Shown here in pieces: positions 46,139-53,321 of a stretch of 64,000 bases of DNA. Numbering within the stretch: position 1 is the stretch's first letter; every line of letters begins with the position of its first letter. Position numbers and translations under genes: made by a program. The notes under the pieces are model-generated. The model ran no database searches. It saw only the letters and a program-made list of their open reading frames with translations, and was not told the DNA's origin. This stretch comes from JAJXWB01 sp965246795 (GTDB taxonomy: Bacteria; Pseudomonadota; Alphaproteobacteria; Rhizobiales; Beijerinckiaceae). The stretch lies in NCBI GenBank assembly GCA_965246795.1, contig CBDFFN010000012.1, positions 372,001 through 436,000 of the forward strand, read 5' to 3'.

Positions 46139-46489
46139 TCAATACGTCGAGGTGTAGCGCGTCGACGGAACTGCGAAATGCGTCGGCGGGCCCGGATTGC
46201 GGTAGGCATCCGCATACACCGAGTCGGGGTAGCGATAGTTGCGATCGACGCCGACCGGCGCGCAGGAAACGCCGCCGCTTCGCGACAAGCCGCCCTGCGT
46301 TCCCGCGCAGGCGGTGAGTCGCGCCGCCTGTGCGGCTGCCGGATTGACGCAGGCGCCATCCGCCGTCCGCCCTTCCGAGCAAAAAGCTCGGGCGGAGCGG
46401 CGCTGCGCATCCGCCGTCGACGCGAATGTCACCAGGGTGCCAGCCGCAAGCGCCGCCAAAGCCAGACTACGATACCTACCGGACAGCAT
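46139..46489 (-). CDS. small secreted protein, paralogue A
   Basis: 116 residues with signal peptide (SLALAALAAGTLVTFASTADA). The mature part holds GRTADGACVNPAAAQAARL, CAPVGVDRNYRYPDSVYADA and a Tyr/Thr-rich end. It shares these blocks nearly residue for residue with the protein at 47030-47392. Four conserved cysteines (in FCSEG, GACVN, TACAG, SCAPV) could form two disulfides. AGAGG precedes the ATG. Family unknown; probably periplasmic or exported. Confidence 0.7.
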   Translation of the reverse strand: MLSGRYRSLALAALAAGTLVTFASTADAQRRSARAFCSEGRTADGACVNPAAAQAARLTACAGTQGGLSRSGGVSCAPVGVDRNYRYPDSVYADAYRNPGPPTHFAVPSTRYTSTY

Positions 46490-46648
46490 AACCGAACCTC
46501 TGATGTCGATAATTGAAGAACGAAGGAGACCTTGGATAGGTTGCGCCACGGTTGTTTCGGTGCGGGCGTACTGCCGCCAACGAAGTTTGACGCCCCGACC
46601 CGCCTTTCCTAAGGTTTTGCCGCCAAAGACAAACCAAGGGGGAGGCAC

Positions 46649-47008
46649 ATGCTGCGCACAACCATCGCCGTTCTGGCGACCGTCGCGATCGGTACGACCG
46701 CCATTGCCGCGACATCATCGGCCCCGCGATTCAGACCGATCACGTCGCTGAAAGTGAAGCCGTCAGTGTCGGTCAACAATGCAGCGCGCTTCAGGGTCAA
46801 CCCGATCTTCGCCCGCCCGACGATGGGCGGCTTCCGACGACCACTTAATCGCGCCGACCCGCTCAATCCGCAGCCGCTTCCGCCGGGGCCTTCACAGAGC
46901 AGATTGAACCGCGCCGGCGATCCGCTCAATCCCCAACCTCTGCCGCCGGGCCCGCCGCCGCAAATCAAGCTAAATGCGCCGAACATCGGTGCCGTACGGG
47001 CGCGATAG
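46649..47008 (+). CDS. secreted protein with two LNPQPLPPGP repeats
   Basis: 119 residues. Signal peptide (RTTIAVLATVAIGTTAIA), a basic middle part, and two copies of a proline-rich repeat: LNRADPLNPQPLPPGP (66-81) and LNRAGDPLNPQPLPPGP (86-102). Low complexity and likely unfolded or polyproline-II outside the membrane. GGGGGAGG lies 6 bases before the ATG. It is sandwiched between the two small paralogues on the other strand. Function unknown. Confidence 0.65.
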   Translation: MLRTTIAVLATVAIGTTAIAATSSAPRFRPITSLKVKPSVSVNNAARFRVNPIFARPTMGGFRRPLNRADPLNPQPLPPGPSQSRLNRAGDPLNPQPLPPGPPPQIKLNAPNIGAVRAR

Positions 47009-47029
47009 TTACGGCGGTCCCGCGCGCTC

Positions 47030-47392
47030 TCAGTAGGTCGTCGTATAGTAGCGCATCGTCGGTAGTGCCGGGGTGCGGTATGCATCGGCGAAGACCGCGC
47101 CGGGATAGCGGTAGTTGCGATCGATACCGACTGGCGCACAGGCCGGGCCGCCGCTCGCCGAGAGGCGCGCTTGCGTTGTGGCGCAAGCGATCAGGCGCGC
47201 TGCCTGCGCGGTCGCCGGATTGACGCAGGCGCCGTCGGCGGTGCGCCCGTCTGTGCAAAATTCGCTTGTGACGATGGCCGACATGCGAGCCTGCGTACCG
47301 CGGCCTGCGGCGTCGGCCGCCGACGTCAGCATGAGAGTTGCGAAACCTGCCAGTGCCAGACCGGCCAGTTTCCGATGCGAAGTGAATTCCAT
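47030..47392 (-). CDS. small secreted protein, paralogue B
   Basis: 120 residues. Signal peptide (RKLAGLALAGFATLMLTSAADA), then FCTDGRTADGACVNPATAQA, CAPVGIDRNYRYPGAVFADA and end MRYYTTTY. Paralogue of the protein at 46139-46489; same strand, same cysteine pattern. ATG at 47392 chosen because AAGGGGG lies upstream. The two copies flank the proline-repeat gene, which suggests local duplication. Function unknown. Confidence 0.7.
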   Translation of the reverse strand: MEFTSHRKLAGLALAGFATLMLTSAADAAGRGTQARMSAIVTSEFCTDGRTADGACVNPATAQAARLIACATTQARLSASGGPACAPVGIDRNYRYPGAVFADAYRTPALPTMRYYTTTY

Positions 47393-47510
47393 GACAAAGC
47401 CCCCTTTAGTCAGCCGCCGCAGTAATTGCAGCGACAAGGGCTACGTCGCATCCAGGCACGCCGGCCGGAAGTGATGCCGATCACAGGCACGACTTCGTGC
47501 TTCGGCGTGC

Positions 47511-48488
47511 CTACGTCGCCTGCCGCTCCCGAAGCGCGATCGCGGCCTGCACCCGGGCGCGACGCCGCTCGAAAATGTTATGCGCACAGATTGCCGTAAC
47601 GATCAGCGCCGCGCCGAAGACCTCCAGCACCGTGAAGACCTGTCCCTGCCCGTAGGCCCAGGGGAAGGGAATGACCGGCGTGAAGCTCGACACCAGGGTC
47701 GCATCCTGCGCGCCGACCGCGCGCACCGCGATATTCCACGTCACGATGGAGAGCAGCGACACCGCGACGATGATGTAGATCAGATGCGGCCAGAAGGCCC
47801 ACAGCGTCGTCACCGACGGGACGGTGGAATAGCCGATCCATGTCGTCGCCAGCGCCAGCGCAAGTCCGATAGGCGAGCCGAGCAGACAGCCAATCGCGGT
47901 GAGACGCACGGCGGAATAGCCGGTCAGCGATTGCGCGCGGATCGTATAGAACGTCCAGCAGAGCGAGCTGATGAGCACGAAGCCGTCGCCGATGAGGCTG
48001 CCGCCGGAGAGCAGCGAATCGAGCCGGCCGCGCGTGACGACGAGGATCGCGCCGAAGACGACCGCCAGGATGCAGAACATGACGGGGCGCGGTGGTGCGC
48101 GGCGCGTTTCGATGGCGCGCCAGATCGCGACATTGATCGGCGTCATGACGGCGATGGCTGCCGCATGTTCAGGGCGCGTCAGCCGCACGCCGAGGTATGA
48201 AAAGAGCCCGAAGCCCGCCGAGCCCAGCGCGCCGAGAAGCATCAGCGTGCCGAAGTCGCGCTTGGGAAAGGCGAGCGACGACGGCCCCTCCCACCAGATG
48301 AGCAACGCGCCCAGAAGCACGCCCGCCGCGGCGTATCGAATGAAGGTGAGCCAGAAGACGTCGATCTGCGCCGAGACGACTTTGCCTACCGGCATGTAGG
48401 CGCCCCAGATCAGTATCGTGACCGCCAGCAGCAGGTAGCCCTGCGTAAGAGATGTGCGGGGTGCCGCGAAAGTGCTCTGTTCTTGCAT
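47511..48488 (-). CDS. EamA/DMT-family transporter
   Basis: 325 residues with ten hydrophobic helices arranged as two EamA repeats (first ending near residue 140, second starting near SLIGDGFVLISSLCWTFYTI). Drug/metabolite transporters of this type export or import small metabolites across the inner membrane; the substrate cannot be read from sequence. Ends with a basic cytoplasmic tail (ERRRARVQAAIALRERQ). Divergent from the RDD gene. Confidence 0.88.
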   Translation of the reverse strand: MQEQSTFAAPRTSLTQGYLLLAVTILIWGAYMPVGKVVSAQIDVFWLTFIRYAAAGVLLGALLIWWEGPSSLAFPKRDFGTLMLLGALGSAGFGLFSYLGVRLTRPEHAAAIAVMTPINVAIWRAIETRRAPPRPVMFCILAVVFGAILVVTRGRLDSLLSGGSLIGDGFVLISSLCWTFYTIRAQSLTGYSAVRLTAIGCLLGSPIGLALALATTWIGYSTVPSVTTLWAFWPHLIYIIVAVSLLSIVTWNIAVRAVGAQDATLVSSFTPVIPFPWAYGQGQVFTVLEVFGAALIVTAICAHNIFERRRARVQAAIALRERQAT

Positions 48489-48550
48489 CGCGGGCGCGGC
48501 TTACCACATTTCTTGCGGCGTCCCGTTCGTGGGCTGCCCTGGAGGACGTC

Positions 48551-49021
48551 ATGAGCTGGAATTCCCCCGCTGCGCCGCTGCAGGGCGGCCCCGTCTATGC
48601 CAACGCGCTGCCGCCGGAAGCGCTGACGGGCGTACGCACGCGCCGCATCATCGCGATCTGCTTCGATGCTATTTTCATCGGCATCCTGGCGGTCGCCGCC
48701 TGGACCGTGCTTGGCTTCGCGACGCTCGGCGTCGCCTGGTTCTTCCTGCCGCCGCTGCTGCCCATCATCGCGTTTTTCTACAACGGTATGACCATCGGTG
48801 GCCGCGGCATGGGCACCTGGGGCATGCGGATGATGGACCTCGAGGTCCGAACGATGGATGGCTACCGCGCGACCTTTCTGCTCGCAGCACTTCAGGCGGT
48901 GCTCTACTGGCTGACGCTCTACATCTTCGCGCCGCTGCTGCTCTGGTCGCTCGTTGCCGAGGACAAGCGCTGCTTGCACGATATTTTCTCTGGACTGGTG
49001 GTCGTTCGCCGCCAGCCTTGA
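48551..49021 (+). CDS. RDD family membrane protein
   Basis: 156 residues. Membrane helices at about 33-55, 58-78 and 105-130. The RDD motifs are RRIIAICFDAIFIG (Arg...Asp), IGGRGMGTWGMRMMDLEVR and EDKRCLHDIFSGLVVV. Members are often cation/antiport or stress-related inner-membrane proteins, but function is generally unknown. GGAGGA lies 5 bases before the ATG. 60 bp upstream of bpt. Confidence 0.87.
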   Translation: MSWNSPAAPLQGGPVYANALPPEALTGVRTRRIIAICFDAIFIGILAVAAWTVLGFATLGVAWFFLPPLLPIIAFFYNGMTIGGRGMGTWGMRMMDLEVRTMDGYRATFLLAALQAVLYWLTLYIFAPLLLWSLVAEDKRCLHDIFSGLVVVRRQP

Positions 49022-49081
49022 TCCCGTGCTCTTGCCCGCCGGGCGCGTTCGGCTAGCTTGGACGCGTCCGGAGGGATTGGC

Positions 49082-49810
49082 GTGACCCGAGAGCCGCGCG
49101 ACGCACCGCAGTTCTACCTCACCGCGCCGTCGCCTTGCCCGTATCTGCCTGGCCGGGAAGAGCGGAAGGTTTTCACGCATCTCATCGGCCGACGCGCCGC
49201 AACGCTCAACGACACGCTGACGCAGTCGGGCTTCCGCCGCTCGCAGACCATCGCGTATCGCCCGGCCTGCGAATCGTGCCGCGCCTGCGTGTCCGTGCGC
49301 GTGCTGGTCGACGCGTTCGACCCCGGCCGCACGATGAAGCGGATCATTGCGCGCAACGCCGATGTCTCGCGCACGATCGTGTCGCCGCAGGCGACGTCAG
49401 AGCAATACTCGCTGTTTCGCGGTTACGTCGATGCACGTCACGGCGATGGCGGCATGGCCGACATGAGCGTGCTCGATTTCTCGATGATGGTCGAGGACAG
49501 CCACGTCGAGTCGGAGATCGTCGAATATCGCATCGGCAGCCGGCGCGATGGGGGCACGCTCATCGGTTGCTGCGTGACCGACGTGCTCGCGGACGGATTG
49601 TCGATGGTTTATTCGTTCTACGAGCCGGACATGATCGAGCGCTCGCTCGGCTCTTACATGATCCTCGACCACATCGCACGCGTGCGGCGCATGGGTCTGA
49701 AGCATCTCTATCTAGGCTATTGGGTCGAGGGCTCGCGCAAGATGGGCTACAAGGCGCGCTTCCTGCCGCAGGAACGGCTCGGGATGAGCGGCTGGGAATT
49801 GGTGGTTTAG
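49082..49810 (+). CDS. bpt: aspartate/glutamate leucyltransferase (N-end rule)
   Basis: 242 residues. PSPCPYLPGREERKVFTHLI and ACESCRACVSVRVLVDAF give the N-terminal Cys cluster of the ATE family; YSFYEPDMIERSLGSYMILD and YLGYWVEGSRKMGYKARFLP are C-terminal landmarks. The bacterial Bpt enzyme transfers Leu from tRNA-Leu to proteins with N-terminal Asp or Glu, marking them for ClpAP degradation. GTG start at 49082, following GAGGGATTGGC. Confidence 0.92.
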   Translation: MTREPRDAPQFYLTAPSPCPYLPGREERKVFTHLIGRRAATLNDTLTQSGFRRSQTIAYRPACESCRACVSVRVLVDAFDPGRTMKRIIARNADVSRTIVSPQATSEQYSLFRGYVDARHGDGGMADMSVLDFSMMVEDSHVESEIVEYRIGSRRDGGTLIGCCVTDVLADGLSMVYSFYEPDMIERSLGSYMILDHIARVRRMGLKHLYLGYWVEGSRKMGYKARFLPQERLGMSGWELVV

Positions 49811-49814
49811 CGTT

Positions 49815-49855
49815 ACTCCGGGGCTCCGCCATGCGAAGCCCCGGAGTCGGTTTTG
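49815..49855 (+). terminator. intrinsic terminator downstream of bpt
   Basis: Perfect 11-bp stem ACTCCGGGGCT (49815-49825) / AGCCCCGGAGT (49837-49847), followed by CGGTTTTGG. It fills the 46-bp gap to the convergent RTX gene and may serve both. Confidence 0.8.
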
Positions 49856-49856
49856 G

Positions 49857-51749
49857 TTACAGAACGAAGTCGTTCGCTGTCAGCGCGATGTTGCCGGTCA
49901 GCTGGATCTGGAAATCCTTGACCTTGTCGCCGTTGACGTCGTCCTGCACGTAGGTATTGCCGCCCGTGCTGAAGAAGTTCAGTTGACCGGCAACGCCACT
50001 GAACTTGTCGGTACCGATGAAAGTGAAAGCCTGATTGTCGTTTTCCGACGTGTTGGCATCGATCAAGGCAAGGTTGATCTTGTCGGTGCCCGCGACGAAA
50101 TCTGTGATCTTGTCGCGCGCGGTCGCAAGAGAGTCATTCACGCTCGTGTAGATGAACGTGTTCGCGCCGGCGCCGCCGGTGAGCGTATCGGCCCCGCCAA
50201 ACCCGGCGATTCGATCATTGCCGTCGCCGCCCGAGATACGATTTGCGGCATCGTTTCCGAACAACGTGTCAGCGCCGCGACCACCAACGAGATTTTCGAT
50301 CGAGACAAGCGTGTCGATCCCTGCACCGCCCGTATCCTGCGCGGTAGAGCGACGAAGATCGACAGCGACTGCGACCGTCGAGGCGGAGTAGCTCGCCGTG
50401 TCGTTGCCAGCGCCGCCGTCGATCGTGTCGTTGCCCAGACCGCCTGTCAGCACGTCGTTACCGGCAAGGCCGTAGAGCATGTCGTCGTTGGCGCCGCCGT
50501 TGAGATTATCCGCGTTGATGCCACCCGTCAGCATATCGTTGCCGCCAAGACCATTGACGACGTTGACCGCTTCATCGCCGACGAACGTATCGGCCTGTCC
50601 CGTCCCGAGTGCATTGCGCTGAAGCTGGAATGTGGCGACCTCTGCAACATTCGTCGTCTTGTCGCTGTAGCTGACGGCGAAGCGCGCGAAATTAAGTGCA
50701 GAGACGCTCGACATCGCGGTGCTATCGAGCGAAAAATCGATCTGCAAAGGGTCCGTCGGATTGGAGAGCGGCGCGCCATCGCCGGACGCATCGACGAGTG
50801 TGGCAAGGATGTCGAGATCGCCGGTGCCGTTGTAGTCGTTCGTAAACGTCGTCAGTACGAGACCGTTGGAGAGCGTTGTCACCGACGCCTGATTGGTCTG
50901 ATCGGGTTGAGACTCCGCCTGCACCCTGCCGCGCAATGTACCGTCCTGGTTGACCAGCATAACGGTGATATCCGACTGCTCCCCGTCGTATTGGTCGTCC
51001 TCATAGCTGATGGCGAAACCGCCATCCTTGAGCGCCGCGATGCTCGGCTCGCGATTGATGCTTCCCGATCCATCGAGAAGCGTGGGGCCGACGCGAACAT
51101 TCCCGTTCGACGCATAGACTGCATAATAGATTGCAGTATTGCCTTCTCGATCGGCACGATTCCATGCAACTGCGAAGCTGCCGTTCGTCAGACCCGTCAC
51201 GCACGGATTCGTATCAACGGCGTCGCTGAAGTCGATAGTAAGCGACGAAACAGCGGCGCCATTCGCGTCGCGGATGTAGACCGCGATGTCGTTATCGCCA
51301 TTCAGATTGGGATAGTTTCGCTGATCGACGACGACGAAGCCGCCGTTGTTGATCGCAGCGACATCGGCATTCAATTCTTCGATACCACTGGCGGCCGGGG
51401 TCGTGAACGGCGTCGATACGAACGTGCCGGTCGAGGTGAGTATTTTGGCCTGGACGAGACCGCCTGTATCCCCGACCGAAACGACATTGCCGGATTTTAG
51501 CTGCGCGAGAGCGCCATGCACGTAAAAGCTCGGGTCATTGAACGTCGTGATCACCGCGCCTTTGGTGTCGTAGAAGCTGACATCCGAATGTCCGGAGACA
51601 TCGGTCACCGCAGTTGCCCAGCCGCCACCCCGCAGACCAACCGTGTCGTCGTTGGTGGCGCCGAGCGCAGTCCCAGTCCCATCAATCAGCGTCGGGACTT
51701 GCGTTGTCGGAAAAATCGGCGTGAACGAATAAGTTGACGTGAAAGCCAC
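49857..51749 (-). CDS. RTX protein with seven blade-like N-terminal repeats
   Basis: 630 residues. Residues 1-380 contain seven repeats of about 45-54 residues, each starting with a pattern like L.(N/D)GGF.V, at about 39, 84, 133, 187, 240, 293 and 352 (for example LTNGSFAVAWNRAD, LKDGGFAISYEDDQYDG). This periodicity suggests a seven-bladed beta-propeller. Residues 385-530 are RTX nonapeptides (GLGGNDMLTGG, GLAGNDVLTGGLGNDTIDGG), and 530-630 is the serralysin-type C-terminal domain used in type I secretion. No catalytic motif is visible, so it may be a binding or surface protein. GTG start after GGAGAAAACC. No exporter genes in the window. Confidence 0.85.
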   Translation of the reverse strand: MAFTSTYSFTPIFPTTQVPTLIDGTGTALGATNDDTVGLRGGGWATAVTDVSGHSDVSFYDTKGAVITTFNDPSFYVHGALAQLKSGNVVSVGDTGGLVQAKILTSTGTFVSTPFTTPAASGIEELNADVAAINNGGFVVVDQRNYPNLNGDNDIAVYIRDANGAAVSSLTIDFSDAVDTNPCVTGLTNGSFAVAWNRADREGNTAIYYAVYASNGNVRVGPTLLDGSGSINREPSIAALKDGGFAISYEDDQYDGEQSDITVMLVNQDGTLRGRVQAESQPDQTNQASVTTLSNGLVLTTFTNDYNGTGDLDILATLVDASGDGAPLSNPTDPLQIDFSLDSTAMSSVSALNFARFAVSYSDKTTNVAEVATFQLQRNALGTGQADTFVGDEAVNVVNGLGGNDMLTGGINADNLNGGANDDMLYGLAGNDVLTGGLGNDTIDGGAGNDTASYSASTVAVAVDLRRSTAQDTGGAGIDTLVSIENLVGGRGADTLFGNDAANRISGGDGNDRIAGFGGADTLTGGAGANTFIYTSVNDSLATARDKITDFVAGTDKINLALIDANTSENDNQAFTFIGTDKFSGVAGQLNFFSTGGNTYVQDDVNGDKVKDFQIQLTGNIALTANDFVL

Positions 51750-51933
51750 GGTTTTCTCCAGAATGGACGCGGTGCGGCGTGCAGAAGCGTTCGGCGCGAG
51801 CGCATGCTCGTCGCCGTTCGGGCATAATTGTCGACGCTTGCCTCTTCCGGCAGCGCCTCGATCAGGTGAATTGGCGGATCGTCAGCTTTCCCCCCCGAGC
51901 CGCTCTCTGAAAGAGTGGCTCAAGCCGCGAACA

Positions 51934-51964
51934 TAGTTAACGGGAGTTTCTGCCTTGCTGTCAA
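51934..51964 (-). promoter_or_regulatory. candidate promoter of the RTX gene in the 51750-52082 gap
   Basis: On the minus strand TTGACA (51964-51959) and a weak -10 TTAACT/TAACTA (51940-51934) are 18-19 bp apart, about 190 bp before the RTX GTG. The same 333-bp gap also holds a 10-bp stem hairpin (51897-51906 / 51912-51921, one G-U pair) in the presumed leader and the pcaC relic at its far end; no other gene is seen in it. Confidence 0.4.
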
Positions 51965-51995
51965 TCGCTTGGCGAGGCCGGAGCGCGCACAGTAC

Positions 51996-52086
51996 TTAAT
52001 ATTTGGTAAGTTTCTCCAGCACGTCTCCGGACTCCTCGAACGCCGGTTCGTTTTCGGGATGCCGAAGTAAACCGCACTAGGATCAC
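51996..52086 (-). pseudogene. relic of the 3' end of a second pcaC-like gene
   Basis: On the minus strand the stretch reads VIL, then after a 4-base gap relative to pcaC, AVYFGIPKTN, then after a one-base shift EPAFEESGDVLEKLTKY and TAA. The intact pcaC nearby ends EVILQSAIYSGVPKANHAF and KEAGDVLTDMGKV, so the match covers the last 31 codons in order including the stop. Two frame changes make it non-coding. It begins at the stop codon of the membrane-protein gene 52083-52892, with which it shares the bases GTGATC. Confidence 0.8.
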
Positions 52087-52892
52087 CCCATCGCCGTCGT
52101 TCTGCGGTGCTGCACAGCGAGTAGTCCGGCCGACCACACGAGCGAGACAAGCAGCGCGCCGACGAGCGCGGCGGGGACACCAAACGGCTCCGCCATCAGA
52201 TGCACAGTGAGCAACGTCAAACCAAACCCGAAAACGCCGCGAAGCGTAATACTCGCCAGCCTCGCCATCGCCGGACCACCGAGACGATGATGCAGGATCA
52301 CGAAAGTACTGGTCAGCGTTACAGGATAAGCGGCGACGACGCCGGTTCTCGACGGGCCCAGTGCCGCGCTCAGTGCGGAGACCGCGGTCGCGAAGAGAGC
52401 GACTGCAACCGCCCGCACAAGCAGATCGCGACTACGCCGACGTGAGATCGCGGTTCGGCGCACCTGCGGTGTTTCGCTTGTCGGTTTGACCAAGACAGCG
52501 CCCGCACCATAGACCGCAACGTTGAGAAGAAGCGCTGTCAGCGGCGTCCATGACGTCGCGGAAATGCAGAAGGCGGCCACGATCCAGGCCAGAACCGCCG
52601 GACCGAGCGATCTAACGAGGCCACCGCGCGATGCGAGGCGCGCATAGACGATCAGGAACAGCCCGGTCGCGGCATTGGCGGCGAACCCATTGAGCGCGGC
52701 GCCGGCAATGAACGCCACATCATGATCCATCGCCATGATGATGTAGATCGGCCCAGAGGAAATCGGCAGGCTGATAATAAGCGCGCCCCAGAAAGCGCCA
52801 GCGGCTTCTGCCAACGCCGATGCGAGGACGACGACAGTGCCTGCCGCGAGCGCCCGCAGGAGCGTCGTTGCCCAGAAACTTATTAAGGTCAC
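52083..52892 (-). CDS. integral membrane protein downstream of pcaC
   Basis: 269 residues, about eight hydrophobic helices (for example RALAAGTVVVLASALAEAAG, WGALIISLPISSGPIYIIMA, GAALNGFAANAATGLFLIVY, GVFGFGLTLLTVHLMAEPFG). A basic loop near residues 135-155 (RRTAISRRRSRDLLVR) separates two halves, suggesting an internal repeat and a transporter-like build. GTG start 42 bp after pcaC on the same strand, so possibly the third gene of the pca unit. Family not recognised. A pcaC 3' relic starts at its stop codon. Confidence 0.7.
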   Translation of the reverse strand: MTLISFWATTLLRALAAGTVVVLASALAEAAGAFWGALIISLPISSGPIYIIMAMDHDVAFIAGAALNGFAANAATGLFLIVYARLASRGGLVRSLGPAVLAWIVAAFCISATSWTPLTALLLNVAVYGAGAVLVKPTSETPQVRRTAISRRRSRDLLVRAVAVALFATAVSALSAALGPSRTGVVAAYPVTLTSTFVILHHRLGGPAMARLASITLRGVFGFGLTLLTVHLMAEPFGVPAALVGALLVSLVWSAGLLAVQHRRTTAMG

Positions 52893-52934
52893 GGTCTGTC
52901 TAGGGAGAGCGAACGACGTCGAACCGATCGCCCG

Positions 52935-53321
52935 TCAAACCTTCCCCATGTCTGTCAGCACGTCGCCAGCTTCCTTGAACGCGTGGTTCGCCTTGGGAAC
53001 GCCGGAATAGATCGCGCTCTGGAGGATCACTTCCTTGATCTCGTCGACGGTCAAACCGTTGTTGATCGCGGCACGCACATGCAGACGGAATTCGTCCCAT
53101 GCACCAAGAGCGATCGTTGTCGAAAGCACGCCGACAGAGCGCATCTTCCGATCGAGGCCCGGCCGCGTCCACACATCGCCCCACGCCGTGCGCGTAATGA
53201 AGGCCTGAAACTCCTCGTTGAACGGCGTTCGGCTGGCGAGCGAACGATCCACCCATTCGTCGCCGAGCACCTTGCGACGCACAGCGAGGCCCTCGTCGTA
53301 ACGGACCTTCTCGTCCCTCAT
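52935..53321 (-). CDS. pcaC: 4-carboxymuconolactone decarboxylase
   Basis: 128 residues, all-helical CMD fold. RYDEGLAVRRKVLGDEWVDR at the N-terminus and TRPGLDRKMRSVGVLSTTIA, EFRLHVRAAINNGLTVDEIK are the CMD blocks, with the conserved His in the latter. It decarboxylates gamma-carboxymuconolactone to 3-oxoadipate enol-lactone in the protocatechuate branch. The ATG overlaps the pcaD stop (ATGA), matching the next pathway step being made from the same message. No pcaB, pcaG or pcaH is in the window. Confidence 0.93.
   Translation of the reverse strand: MRDEKVRYDEGLAVRRKVLGDEWVDRSLASRTPFNEEFQAFITRTAWGDVWTRPGLDRKMRSVGVLSTTIALGAWDEFRLHVRAAINNGLTVDEIKEVILQSAIYSGVPKANHAFKEAGDVLTDMGKV

Noticed and set aside
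49983..51500. 505-codon plus-strand frame opposite the second RTX protein
   Set aside because: Shadow of the repeat-rich minus-strand gene; start lies inside it and no domain is recognisable.
51739..51936. 65-codon plus-strand frame in the gap before the RTX gene
   Set aside because: No ribosome-binding site, odd composition, and it overlaps the RTX start and presumed leader.
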